A DNA stretch of 64,000 nt, from positions 1-64,000 of the forward strand of contig JAWVCW010000038.1 of assembly GCA_033857955.1 (NCBI GenBank), read 5' to 3'. A model generated the notes under the pieces. That model had not been told where the DNA came from. It worked only from the letters and a program-made list of their open reading frames with translations, and did no database searches. A program made the position numbers and the translations under genes. Every line of letters begins with the position of its first letter. Within the stretch, counting starts at the first letter, position 1. Of the stretch, positions 1-8,269 are shown one piece after another. The stretch comes from Gaiellasilicea sp033857955. Lineage in GTDB: Bacteria > Actinomycetota > Thermoleophilia > Gaiellales > Gaiellaceae.

Positions 1-2
1 CC

Positions 3-110
3 CGCAAACAGGCCGAAGAAAAGAGCCGCCGCGAAGCCCTCCGCTGCCTCAAACGACAACTCGCACGGACCGTCCACACCACCCTCAAAAACGAGCCGCC
101 ATTGACATAG
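3..110 (+). CDS. IS110-family transposase, C-terminal end (cut by window edge)
   Basis: An open frame enters from the left edge and ends at TAG 108-110. Its 35 residues (ending in a run like SRREALRCLKRQLAR, then VHTTLKNEPPLT) match the basic C-terminal helix common at the end of IS110-family transposases. Only the tail is visible, so the DDE/DEDD catalytic part and the integrity of the element cannot be judged. IS110 elements lack clear terminal inverted repeats, and none is seen downstream. The assignment rests on recognition of this tail. Confidence 0.6.
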   Translation, partial: RKQAEEKSRREALRCLKRQLARTVHTTLKNEPPLT

Positions 111-159
111 GAGCAACGCTGGCCCAGAGCAGAGCGGCTGGCATAATCGAGAACGCGAC

Positions 160-552
160 ATGCCGAGCATCGGCAACATCTGGCCAGAGGACTGGGCCGA
201 CGACAAGTACGTCGTATGGCTTCAGGTTCTGGGCGATCCCGACGCGACCGATGATGACTTCCTAGATGCGGCAGAGAGGTTCCGCAACAGCGCTCAGAGC
301 GACTGGAAGCGCACGGGCTACCCGCGATGGTACGACGACGACGCTGCCCTCGATACGCTGACCCACCTGGCATCCACCGATCGGAAGCCTGATCTCGCGA
401 CCTCGTCGGCCGCGGAGACGTTGGCCGCGGTATGGATCCAGAAGGGTGCTGTGGATCGCGATCGGTTCAAGAAGCTGGCCAACCCTGCCAAAGACACAGT
501 TCTCGGATATTTCCAGCTGAACCGGCCGAACCTGCTTCAGGACCTGACCTAG
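160..552 (+). CDS. Hypothetical protein, 130 aa
   Basis: ATG-initiated ORF for a soluble acidic protein rich in Trp, Asp and Ala, with no signal peptide or membrane segment. I recognise no family. Composition is less extremely GC3-biased than the genes to the right, and it sits directly behind the IS110 end, so it may be mobile-element cargo or an accessory gene. Size and acidity would suit an immunity-type protein, but that is speculation. No SD motif is obvious before the ATG. Confidence 0.5.
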   Translation: MPSIGNIWPEDWADDKYVVWLQVLGDPDATDDDFLDAAERFRNSAQSDWKRTGYPRWYDDDAALDTLTHLASTDRKPDLATSSAAETLAAVWIQKGAVDRDRFKKLANPAKDTVLGYFQLNRPNLLQDLT

Positions 553-769
553 CGCTCAGGCGTCATTCCTGAACACTCGCGCAGGCGACGGCACAGTTTG
601 CTAGCTGTCATCGCGAGGCGTGTCCCTGTTCGGCACCCAGTTAGCCGCCGGGTCTCCGTACTCCGTGATGTACAGATCTCCCTGTCCGCCTGAACGACCC
701 CCGCCTCAAGGGACATTTCTCGAGCACCGTCAAGGGAGTGGTTTGGTGGGCGTCCTTCTGCGTGGCGCC
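553..769. other. Non-coding stretch behind the IS110/orphan gene region
   Basis: This stretch lies between the orphan gene and the converging winged-helix gene. I see no convincing ORF, hairpin terminator or RNA gene here. Together with 770-908 it forms a 356-base gap, of which the right half may hold a short minus-strand ORF. Confidence 0.4.
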
Positions 770-967
770 TCACAGCGTGTCGTCTAGCGTGCCCGGCTGC
801 ACACTCTCGCTTGCCTGGCTGCAGTTGCAGCCGAAGCCGCCGTAGAGCAGGAAGACGACCGCCGCGGCCGCCGAGATGGTCGCGGCGACCGGCCAGGCTG
901 CGAGCCGCTTAGCCGACGTACTCGACCTCGAAGCGCGAAGCAGCCGGCTCCAGCACCGTGAGCACAA
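770..967 (-). CDS. Possible small membrane protein, 65 aa
   Basis: Minus-strand ORF whose middle reads as one hydrophobic helix (AAWPVAATISAAAAVVFLLY), followed by a short polar tail containing two Cys in a GCNC motif. The only ATG lies inside the end of the upstream winged-helix gene (59-base overlap), which weakens the case. No family is recognised. It could be a small single-pass membrane protein translated by coupling, or simply a GC-rich spurious frame. Confidence 0.3.
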   Translation of the reverse strand: MCSRCWSRLLRASRSSTSAKRLAAWPVAATISAAAAVVFLLYGGFGCNCSQASESVQPGTLDDTL

Positions 968-2009
968 GCTCCGCTTCGCGCTCGACCTCGTCCCGGTGCG
1001 CCTTCGTCAGTTTCATGAACGGCGTCGCCTCGACCTTTGCCACGTCCTTCTTGCGCCGCCACCACCAGCGCCCGGCAACGACGCCGTCGAGCAGGATCGT
1101 CGGGAGGACGTCGCCGTTCTTGCGGATCACGCGCCTGCGCGTCTCGTCGTCGAACATCCGGGTCCGGTCAGCGTGGGCCAGGAGGACGTTGTCCCACTCG
1201 CCGAGCAGGCGAAGAGGAGCGGGCGTGTCCTCCGGCGGGCGCGGTGTGCCTCGGAGGTCGTAGAGTTCGCGGCCGCGCTCGTCGGTCACCGCCTCCAGCT
1301 CGGGCTCGAGCGCGGCGAGCGCGGGAGCGAGCGTGCCGACGGCGAGGCCCGTGAAGGCTGCGACGTCGGCGCGGCTCGCGGGACCGAAAGCGCCGAGGTA
1401 ACGGCGGACGAGACGGGTCAAGCCCTCGGCCTCCTCGGCTTCGAGCTTGCCGAGCCAGGCAGCGGCTGCGACGAAGCGGTTTCGCTGGCCGAAGGCGTGC
1501 GGCTCGTCGCCGGGCACGTGCAGGATCGGCGCATTGGTGCGCACGCGGCGCCAGACCCGGTCGTCGGCCATCTCCTGCTCGAGCTCCGCGAGGAGCGCAC
1601 GGAGCGCGGTCGCCTCGAGCGGCCCGGCGAGCGCCTCGACCGCGTGGCCGGCGAGCTCGACGACGCGCTTCATGTCGACGCCGTCCGGAAGGTGGTTCGG
1701 CCGCAGCGTGCGGAAGTACGTCGCCATGGCGACTGCGTCGTGCGGGTAGTCGGCCGCGGTGACCAGGTGGAGCGTCTCGCGCATCAGCGTCGCCCGGACG
1801 ACGCTTCGGTCATGCAGCGCGCGGCTCAGATCCTCGCGCTGGAATCCCGCCAGGCGCGCGGCCAGCGCGACGTAGGGAGCGCGCGGCCGCTGGGCCTGCA
1901 GCGCGCCGAGCCGCTCGACGGCGGCCGGGACGTCCAGAGGCTCCCGCTGGAGGAGGAGCTGACGCGCAAGCGTCGCGCGGTTGAGGGCGCGCAGCGAGAG
2001 CGACTCCAC
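909..2009 (-). CDS. Winged-helix DNA-binding domain protein (AlkZ/YcaQ-related HTH_42 family)
   Basis: A 366-residue protein. The N-terminus (LRALNRATLARQLLLQR) and the following Leu-Gln-Ala-Gln motif are typical of actinobacterial winged-helix proteins of the PF06224 type, related to AlkZ/YcaQ DNA-crosslink glycosylases. Members of the wider family bind DNA and some excise alkylated bases; activity here is not established. The frame stays open upstream to 2462, but that part is antisense to the neighbouring hydrolase. GTG at 2007-2009 gives the expected N-terminus and leaves an 18-base divergent gap to the next gene. Confidence 0.75.
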   Translation of the reverse strand: MESLSLRALNRATLARQLLLQREPLDVPAAVERLGALQAQRPRAPYVALAARLAGFQREDLSRALHDRSVVRATLMRETLHLVTAADYPHDAVAMATYFRTLRPNHLPDGVDMKRVVELAGHAVEALAGPLEATALRALLAELEQEMADDRVWRRVRTNAPILHVPGDEPHAFGQRNRFVAAAAWLGKLEAEEAEGLTRLVRRYLGAFGPASRADVAAFTGLAVGTLAPALAALEPELEAVTDERGRELYDLRGTPRPPEDTPAPLRLLGEWDNVLLAHADRTRMFDDETRRRVIRKNGDVLPTILLDGVVAGRWWWRRKKDVAKVEATPFMKLTKAHRDEVEREAELVLTVLEPAASRFEVEYVG

Positions 2010-2027
2010 GCCGCGGAACGGTACAAC

Positions 2028-3122
2028 GTGGACGTGCGGCGCCCCCTCGCGACCATTCTCCTCGCACTCGCGCTGCCCGCTGCGGCGCTCGCAGGAGACG
2101 ACGAGCTGCTCGACGCGAAGGAGCGCTATCTGCCGCGGGCGCAGGCTTCCTACCCCACGACGCCCGACGGCGTGCAGGCGGGATACGACGCGGGTCGCGA
2201 CCTCGTCGACGCCGTTCTCGCGGCGGGGAGCGTGCGACCGGGGCTGCGTGTGCTTCGCGCCGAGCTCCTCGCCCAGGGACGCCATCGCGTCGCGTGGGCG
2301 GAGGCGTTCGATCGCGACGACGGCTTCCGCAGCGCCGCGCCGCTGGCGCCGCTCCCGCGGGCGGCAGCCGCGCTCGGTCCCAAGCGTGCCGACCCGACCC
2401 TGGCGAGGAAGCTCGCTGCCGTCGCCGCGCGGTTCGACGGGGCGGTCGGGATTTGGGTGCACGAGCTCGGAACCGGCCGCTATGCCGGAGTGCAGGCGGA
2501 CGCGCCGTTCGCCGCGGCGTCGACGGTCAAGCTGGGCGCGCTCGTCGCAGCGCTGCGGGTCTCACCGCAGCCGGAGCGGAGCCGCTGGTGGTACGACGTG
2601 CGCCAGATCGGCTTCTGGTCGTCCAACCTTGCGGCGAACCGGATCGCCGGGGGGCTCGGCTATGCGGCGGTCGGAGACGGGCTGCGCCGGCTGGGCATGA
2701 CCTCGAGCACGTACCCCGGCCCCTACCGCGCGACGACCGCGTGGCGGCCGCCTGGACCGCACACCCGCGTAACGACGGCCCGCGATCTCGGCCGCGCGCT
2801 CTACCGCCTGCACGCCGGCGCCCACGGTGATGCCCGCGTGCTGCGTCTGCTCGGGCTGACGCGACGACAGGCGGTCGTCGCGTTGCGCGTGCTCGCGTCG
2901 GCCCAGCCGGTCCGAGACAACACCGGTCTCCTGCGGCCGTGGCTCGGCGATTCGACCGTCGCCGAGAAGAACGGCTGGCTCTCCGACACGCGTACCAGTG
3001 CGGCGATCGTCTACCGGGAGGGCCGAGCAACGATCGTCGTTGTCGAGGCCTACCGGCCCGGCGTGTCGCTGAGGGAGGCTCAGCTCCTCGGACGGAACGT
3101 GGTCGCGGTGGTGAACGATTGA
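2028..3122 (+). CDS. Secreted class A beta-lactamase-like serine hydrolase
   Basis: A 364-residue protein with an N-terminal signal sequence (RRPLATILLALALPAAALA). The C-terminal half carries the three motifs of the serine beta-lactamase/transpeptidase fold in order: Ser-Thr-Val-Lys (nucleophile about Ser165), Ser-Ser-Asn in place of SDN, and Lys-Asn-Gly in place of KTG. The altered second and third motifs make antibiotic hydrolysis uncertain; a cell-wall or housekeeping hydrolase is equally likely. The N-terminal 140 residues are unrecognised. GTG 2028 or GTG 2034 could be the start. Confidence 0.75.
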   Translation: MDVRRPLATILLALALPAAALAGDDELLDAKERYLPRAQASYPTTPDGVQAGYDAGRDLVDAVLAAGSVRPGLRVLRAELLAQGRHRVAWAEAFDRDDGFRSAAPLAPLPRAAAALGPKRADPTLARKLAAVAARFDGAVGIWVHELGTGRYAGVQADAPFAAASTVKLGALVAALRVSPQPERSRWWYDVRQIGFWSSNLAANRIAGGLGYAAVGDGLRRLGMTSSTYPGPYRATTAWRPPGPHTRVTTARDLGRALYRLHAGAHGDARVLRLLGLTRRQAVVALRVLASAQPVRDNTGLLRPWLGDSTVAEKNGWLSDTRTSAAIVYREGRATIVVVEAYRPGVSLREAQLLGRNVVAVVND

Positions 3123-3134
3123 TCGGTCAGTCAA

Positions 3135-3152
3135 ATTGATTGACAAATCAAT
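3135..3152. promoter_or_regulatory. AT-rich palindrome upstream of subtilase gene
   Basis: ATTGATT-gaca-AATCAAT is a perfect 7-base inverted repeat in an AT-rich gap just after the hydrolase stop codon. It could be an operator for the subtilase gene downstream. Its low GC makes it a weak terminator and it has no T-run. Confidence 0.35.
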
Positions 3153-3212
3153 CGTGCGAAAAGCGTAGATTTGCTCAGTAGGTTTTATGCAAATCTCACT
3201 TTGAAATAACCG

Positions 3213-3240
3213 TTGCGCATGCGCCACGGCGGACTACAAT
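3213..3240 (+). promoter_or_regulatory. Candidate promoter for the subtilase gene
   Basis: TTGCGC (3213-3218) and TACAAT (3235-3240) are spaced by 16 bases, resembling a housekeeping sigma promoter. It would give a leader of about 55 bases before the GTG start at 3302. Inferred from sequence resemblance only. Confidence 0.35.
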
Positions 3241-3301
3241 GCGCCCGCCTATTTACCGGCGGGATTGCTCGCCGGACACTTCGAACAACGGGGGAAGAGA
3301 C

Positions 3302-6256
3302 GTGAGACTCACAGCATGGCGGGTCCTTGCGGTCCTTGGCCTGGCGGTCACGCTTGCGACGACGCTCGCGAGCGCGCAGGCGGGAGCCGCAGCAGGAACC
3401 GACCGCTACATCGTCAAACTGGTCGACCCGTCGCTCGCGAGCTATCGCGGCGGCGTCCCCGGCCTCGCGGCCACCAATCCGACCGCGGCCGGCGCCGTCA
3501 AGCTCGATCCCTCGAGCCCGGCGAGCAAGGCCTACCTCGAGTACCTCGCCGGGAAGCAGTCCGCCGTCTTGACGGCGCTCAGCACCACTCTCGGCCACAC
3601 CGCAACTCCGACGTACACCTACCGCTACGCGTACAACGGCTTCGCTCTCTCGCTCACCGCCCAGGAGGCTGACGTCCTCCGCGGCATCACCGGTGTCGCG
3701 GCGGTACGGAAGGACTTCGTTCGCTACGTGCAGAGCGACGCAGGTCCCGCCTGGATCGGCGCGCCCGGCGTCTGGGACGGCACCTCGACCGGTGCGTTCG
3801 GCGCCACGAAGGGCGAGGGCATCGTCGTCGGCGTCATCGACACCGGCATCAACCAGGACCACCCATCCTTCGCGGACGTCGGCGGTGACGGCTACAACCA
3901 CCGCAACCCGCGCGGCCACTTCTACGGTCTCTGCGATCCGCTGACCGGCGCGCCCTTCTGCAACGACAAGCTGATCGGCGTCTGGGACTTCACCGGCACG
4001 ACACCTCTCGACGACAACGAGCACGGCAGCCACACGGCGAGCACCGCCGCGGGCAACGTGCTGGACGCGAGCCTACGCGCGCCGACGATCACCGTCACGC
4101 GCAAGATCAGCGGCGTCGCCCCGCACGCGAACCTCATCACCTACAAGGCGTGCATCGCGGCCGGCTGCCTCGGCGCCAGCCTGACCGCGGCGATCGACCA
4201 GGCAACGGCGGACGCCGTGGACGTGATCAACTACTCGATCGGCGGCGGTCCCACGAACCCGTGGGGCGACAGCGACTCCGAGGGATTCCTCGGCGCTCGG
4301 GACGCCGGCATCTTCGTCTCCGCCTCGGCCGGGAACGACGGTCCGCGGCCGGAGACGGTCGGCTCGCCTGCGAACTCGCCGTGGCTGCTCTCGGTCGGCG
4401 CGAGCACGCACAACCGGGCGTTCGTCAATTCGCTCACCTCGATGAGCGGCGGCGCCAGCGCGGCGCCCGCGAACATGCGCGGACGCAGCGTGACCTCCGG
4501 GTACGGACCCGCGAAGATCGTCTACGCGGGCGACTTCGGCTTCCCGCTCTGCGGGGACGGTCCCGGGGCGCCGACCGGCGAGGCGGCGATCAACCCGTTC
4601 CCGCCGGGGACGTTCCACGGTGAGATCGTCGTCTGCGACCGCGGTACCTACGGCCGGGTCGAGAAGGCGTCCAACGTCGCCGAAGGCGGTGCGGGCGGCT
4701 TCGTGCTCGCGAACGACAAGGCCAGCGGCGACTCGCTGATCGGCGACGCCTACGCGATCCCGGGTCTCGGGATCTCCTACGCGAACGGCGTCACGCTGAA
4801 GGCCTGGCTTGCCTCCGGCACAGGGCACACCGCTTCGATTGCGGGCACGACCGCCGACCTCGCGGCGACGAACGGGGACGTCATGGCCTCGTTCAGCTCT
4901 CGTGGCCCCAACAAGCCTGTGCCGGGCGTGATCAAACCCGACATCACCGCTCCCGGCGTCGACATCCTCGCCGCGATCAACACGACGAACCCGACCTCGC
5001 CGCCGGAGTTCGGCGTCCTCAGCGGCACGTCGATGTCGAGCCCGCACATGACCGGCGCGGCGGCGTTGATGCGCGCGCTGCACGGCAACTGGACGCCGGC
5101 CGAGATCCAGTCGGCGCTGGTCTCGACCGCCAAGTCGGCCGGGGTTCGCAAGGAAGACGGCCTCAAGGCCGCCGACGCCTTCGACATGGGCGGCGGTCGC
5201 GTCGACCTGACAAAGGCCGGCCAGGCCGGGCTCACGCTCGACATCGATCCGGCTGCGTTCGCGGCTGCGAACCCCGAGACGGGCGGCGATCCGACGACGC
5301 TGAACCTCGCCACGATCGGTCAGGACGACTGCGACGGCGAATGCACGTGGACGCGGACCGTGAAGAGCCGCGCCGGAGTCGCAACGACGTGGAAGGCCGT
5401 CACGAGCGGCCCCAGGGAGCTCCGGTTCACGGTCTCCCCGGCGCAGTTCACGCTCGCACCCAATGCGACGCAGGCCCTGACGATCACCGCCGACGTGCGC
5501 AAGTTGCCGGTCGGCCAGTGGAACTTCGGCCAGATCCGGCTCGTGCCGACGAGCGGCTCGGTGCCGGAGACACGGCTGCCTGTCGCGCTCCGGACGGCGA
5601 AGCCGGTTCCGGTCGACGTGGTCACGAACACGACGCAGGGCGCGACGATCGTCACGACCTCGTCGAAGGTTGCGATCACGAACCTGCAGACGGTCATCTC
5701 GGGCCTGACCCGGGGAAGCGTCGATGAGTTCCTGCTCGAGCAGGATCCCACGCCGACCGAAGGGCCGTACGACGTGCCGGTCGGGACGAAGACGATCCTC
5801 GTCGACGTGCCGGCCGGGTCGCGCTTCCTCGCGACCGACATCGCCGACACGGACGCGCTCGACCTCGACCTCTTCGTCGGTCAGGACGTGAACAACGACG
5901 GCGTGGCCGAGCAGTCCGAGGAGCTCTGCCGGAGCGCCTCCGACACGGCGATGGAGTCCTGCGCGCTCAGCAGTCTCACGGGCGGCAAGTACTGGATCGT
6001 CGTCCAGAACTGGCTCAGCCTCGGTCTGGCGAACGTCAAGCTCGTGACCGCCGTGATCCCCGGCGTGAACGCCGGGAACCTGACGGCGACCGGACCGAAG
6101 GCGGTGCCGGCGAAGACGCCGTTCGACGTCACGGTGACCTGGAAGGAGCCGAAGCTGGTTCCGGGCGAGACGTGGTTCGGCCTCGTGGAGCTCGGCTCCG
6201 ACAAGCAGCACCCGAACAACGCAAAGGCGCTCTTCGTCAAGATCGAGCGCGTCTAG
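3302..6256 (+). CDS. Secreted subtilisin-like serine protease (S8) with I9 prodomain and PA insert
   Basis: A 984-residue protein from GTG 3302, which has a strong SD (GGGGGAAGAG) eight bases upstream; the upstream ATG at 3239 has none. Order: signal peptide, inhibitor-I9-type propeptide (about 35-150), S8 catalytic domain with Asp180 (VIDTG), His241 (EHGSH) and Ser577 (SGTSMSSPH), interrupted by a protease-associated insert (about 390-510), then Fn3-like beta domains and a C-terminal segment with a Ca-binding-like DVNNDG stretch. The architecture resembles cucumisin-like subtilases. Likely an exported protease for protein nutrients. A strong hairpin follows the stop. Confidence 0.93.
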   Translation: MRLTAWRVLAVLGLAVTLATTLASAQAGAAAGTDRYIVKLVDPSLASYRGGVPGLAATNPTAAGAVKLDPSSPASKAYLEYLAGKQSAVLTALSTTLGHTATPTYTYRYAYNGFALSLTAQEADVLRGITGVAAVRKDFVRYVQSDAGPAWIGAPGVWDGTSTGAFGATKGEGIVVGVIDTGINQDHPSFADVGGDGYNHRNPRGHFYGLCDPLTGAPFCNDKLIGVWDFTGTTPLDDNEHGSHTASTAAGNVLDASLRAPTITVTRKISGVAPHANLITYKACIAAGCLGASLTAAIDQATADAVDVINYSIGGGPTNPWGDSDSEGFLGARDAGIFVSASAGNDGPRPETVGSPANSPWLLSVGASTHNRAFVNSLTSMSGGASAAPANMRGRSVTSGYGPAKIVYAGDFGFPLCGDGPGAPTGEAAINPFPPGTFHGEIVVCDRGTYGRVEKASNVAEGGAGGFVLANDKASGDSLIGDAYAIPGLGISYANGVTLKAWLASGTGHTASIAGTTADLAATNGDVMASFSSRGPNKPVPGVIKPDITAPGVDILAAINTTNPTSPPEFGVLSGTSMSSPHMTGAAALMRALHGNWTPAEIQSALVSTAKSAGVRKEDGLKAADAFDMGGGRVDLTKAGQAGLTLDIDPAAFAAANPETGGDPTTLNLATIGQDDCDGECTWTRTVKSRAGVATTWKAVTSGPRELRFTVSPAQFTLAPNATQALTITADVRKLPVGQWNFGQIRLVPTSGSVPETRLPVALRTAKPVPVDVVTNTTQGATIVTTSSKVAITNLQTVISGLTRGSVDEFLLEQDPTPTEGPYDVPVGTKTILVDVPAGSRFLATDIADTDALDLDLFVGQDVNNDGVAEQSEELCRSASDTAMESCALSSLTGGKYWIVVQNWLSLGLANVKLVTAVIPGVNAGNLTATGPKAVPAKTPFDVTVTWKEPKLVPGETWFGLVELGSDKQHPNNAKALFVKIERV

Positions 6257-6268
6257 CTCTCGGCGCAG

Positions 6269-6300
6269 GGGTGGGGATCTGCGGAAGCAGATCCCCACCC
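6269..6300. terminator. 14-bp GNRA-capped hairpin after subtilase gene
   Basis: GGGTGGGGATCTGC-ggaa-GCAGATCCCCACCC forms a perfect 14-base stem with a GGAA tetraloop, 12 bases after the subtilase stop and before the convergent YkuD gene. There is no T-run, so it may act as a bidirectional terminator or mRNA stabiliser. Its core 20-mer recurs at 25478-25497. Confidence 0.75.
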
Positions 6301-6373
6301 GCGCAAAGATCCTGAAGGGGCCCGCTTCGCAGCCCGGGTTCGGCTACGAAGGTGACGGTACGGTTCGCTCTCC

Positions 6374-7039
6374 TCAGCCGCGGAGTTGCTTGCTGGTTCC
6401 GATCGCGATCACAGGCACATCGGCGGGTCGCAGCCAGCGCAGCACCGCTACGAGTTGGTCGCGCCGCAGGCTGACGCAGCCGATGGTGGGGCCCCCTGTC
6501 TGGGCGTGCAGGAAGATGCCCGAGCCTCGGCCGGGCACGGCGGGGCGCGTGTTGTACTCGATCACGGCGAGGTACGGATACGGCCGCGGCTGCTGCCACA
6601 TCCCCTCGCTTTCGCCGGCGAACGCAGGCTTCTTCCCGCAAGCGACGTGCTGGAACGAGTTGTAGGTGGGCGAGGCCCAATCCTCGTCCCACCAGTCGCC
6701 GCAGCGGAGCCTGCGGTAGGCGAACCGGACGCCGGGATCGGGCTCGTTGCCGTACATCGTCCTTCCGATCCGGTACGTGCCCGTCGGCGTCGTCCCGTCA
6801 CCCTCGCGCCGGTTCGACGAGAGCCCGTTGCGGCCCAGGCGCGCGGCGTAGGGGCCGGCTGTCGCGACCCAGCAGCGGTCATTCCGGCGCCAGGTGCGCA
6901 GCTCGGCGTGCGTCGTCCGGGCGATCGTGGCCTCAACGGTGATCAACTGCCTCGCGCTCGGCGGGGTATCGAGGCTGCTGGCGAGGTTCGCCGGGCAGGC
7001 GGCGGTCGTCGCGGCGACGAGAGCGGCCAGAGCGAGCAC
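6374..7039 (-). CDS. L,D-transpeptidase (YkuD-domain) family protein
   Basis: A 221-residue protein from GTG 7039 with a hydrophobic export signal. The C-terminal domain contains the YkuD signature His-x-Gln...Gly-Cys-Val-Ser-Leu (HAQTGGPTIGCVSL) with the nucleophilic Cys and the substrate-binding His. Such enzymes cross-link peptidoglycan at the 3-3 position or anchor proteins to it, outside the membrane. It is divergent from an M15 peptidase gene with only 22 bases between the starts, so both probably share a control region. Confidence 0.85.
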   Translation of the reverse strand: MLALAALVAATTAACPANLASSLDTPPSARQLITVEATIARTTHAELRTWRRNDRCWVATAGPYAARLGRNGLSSNRREGDGTTPTGTYRIGRTMYGNEPDPGVRFAYRRLRCGDWWDEDWASPTYNSFQHVACGKKPAFAGESEGMWQQPRPYPYLAVIEYNTRPAVPGRGSGIFLHAQTGGPTIGCVSLRRDQLVAVLRWLRPADVPVIAIGTSKQLRG

Positions 7040-7061
7040 CGATCCAGAGTACGCTGGATCG

Positions 7062-7685
7062 ATGCGGATCGCCGCGCTCGCCGCCGTCGCAGCCGTCCTC
7101 GCTCTCGTGTCGGCCGCCTCCGGAGCGGCACCGCAGTTCACCGCTGAGATCGCGCCGGTGAAGTGGGCCGACCTGCGGCACTCCTATCGCGCAGGCTGCC
7201 CCGTCGGGCCGGCGCAACTCCGGACGGTGCACGTCTCCTATCGGGGCTTCGACGGCACGCCGCAGGTCGGGTCGATCGTCGTCGCGCGCCGGGTCGCGGA
7301 GGATGTCGTCGCCGTGTTCCGACGACTCTGGGTGGCCGGCTTCCCGCTCAGGCGCCTGCGGCCTGTGTCCGCCTACCGGGGCAGCGACGACGCGTCGATG
7401 GCCGCGAACAACACGTCGGGGTTCAACTGCCGCTTCGTCGGCGGCACGAAGCAGTGGTCGATGCACGCCTCCGGCGAGGCGATCGACGTCAATCCGGTCG
7501 AGAATCCGTACATCCGCGGTTCGTACGTCTCGCCTCCCGCCGGACGCGCCTTCCTCGAGCGCCGCCGCTACCGTCAGGGCATGGCCGTCGAGGGCGGCGT
7601 GCTCGTGCGCGCGTTCGCGTCGGTTGGCTGGAAGTGGGGCGCGTCATTCGGCGACTACCAACACTTCTCGACCACGGGCCGATGA
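7062..7685 (+). CDS. Secreted M15 family D,D-carboxypeptidase-like protein
   Basis: A 207-residue protein with an N-terminal signal sequence (MRIAALAAVAAVLALVSAASG). It carries the VanY/M15 zinc-peptidase pattern: a Ser-x-Tyr-Arg segment, His-Ala-Ser-Gly-Glu-Ala-Ile-Asp (HxxGxxxD) and a final Asp-Tyr-Gln-His. These residues bind zinc in enzymes that trim peptidoglycan stem peptides. Divergent from the YkuD gene, it also overlaps the next gene by 4 bases. Confidence 0.85.
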   Translation: MRIAALAAVAAVLALVSAASGAAPQFTAEIAPVKWADLRHSYRAGCPVGPAQLRTVHVSYRGFDGTPQVGSIVVARRVAEDVVAVFRRLWVAGFPLRRLRPVSAYRGSDDASMAANNTSGFNCRFVGGTKQWSMHASGEAIDVNPVENPYIRGSYVSPPAGRAFLERRRYRQGMAVEGGVLVRAFASVGWKWGASFGDYQHFSTTGR

Positions 7686-8269
7686 GCGATCCGCTCCGCC
7701 CGCTCTGGGACTTCGGCGACCTCGATACGACTGAGGCGCGCTTCAGGGCGCTGCGCGCCGAGGCGTTGACGCAGCTGGCGCGGGTCGAAGGGCTGCGCGA
7801 CCGCTTCGACGAAGGCCACAGGCTGCTCGACGAGATCGTCGAACAGGACGCGCGTGTCGGCATCCGCGTCGACCTCGAGCGCGGCCGCCTTCGCCGGTCG
7901 AGCGGGGACAAGGAGGGCGCGCTGCCGCTCTTCGAGTCGGCGTTCGCGCAGGCTTGCGACGCCGGCGAGGACTGGCTCGCGGCCGATGCAGCGCACATGT
8001 GCGCGCTCGCCGCGCCTCACCAGGAGGGGTTTGTCGCCTGGACGAATCGAGGGATCGAGCTCGCAGAGTCCTCGGATGCCGCCGCCTACTGGCTGGGCCC
8101 GCTGCTCAACAACCTCGGCTGGGAGTACTTCGACGCGGGCGAGCACGAGCAGGCGCTCGAGGCGTTCGAGCGTGCGCTGGCGGCCCGCGAACGCGAGCCG
8201 GAGAAGGTCGCCGAGATCGAGGCGGCGCGCGAGGCGGTCGCGGAGGCGCGCCGCGCCCTCGGCGACTAG
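7682..8269 (+). CDS. Tetratricopeptide-repeat protein, 195 aa
   Basis: Starts at ATG 7682 in an ATGA overlap with the M15 gene, so translation is probably coupled. The protein is helical and acidic; a clear TPR unit sits near the C-terminus (LLNNLGWEYFDAGEHEQALE). It has no export signal. It probably serves as a protein-interaction module of unknown partner. The stop codon overlaps that of the convergent M16 gene. Confidence 0.75.
   Translation: MSDPLRPLWDFGDLDTTEARFRALRAEALTQLARVEGLRDRFDEGHRLLDEIVEQDARVGIRVDLERGRLRRSSGDKEGALPLFESAFAQACDAGEDWLAADAAHMCALAAPHQEGFVAWTNRGIELAESSDAAAYWLGPLLNNLGWEYFDAGEHEQALEAFERALAAREREPEKVAEIEAAREAVAEARRALGD

Noticed and set aside
876..2027. Upstream extension of the beta-lactamase-like ORF on the plus strand
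   Set aside because: It is antisense to the winged-helix gene and shows no signal peptide or domain; the signal sequence begins at GTG 2028/2034.
2010..2462. Upstream extension of the winged-helix gene on the minus strand
   Set aside because: Antisense to the hydrolase gene; the family N-terminus begins at GTG 2009.
4073..6298. Long minus-strand ORF (741 codons) opposite the subtilase gene
   Set aside because: Its translation is Arg/Asp/Val-rich low-complexity sequence typical of the antisense of a GC-rich gene, and the plus strand encodes a complete protease with all catalytic motifs.
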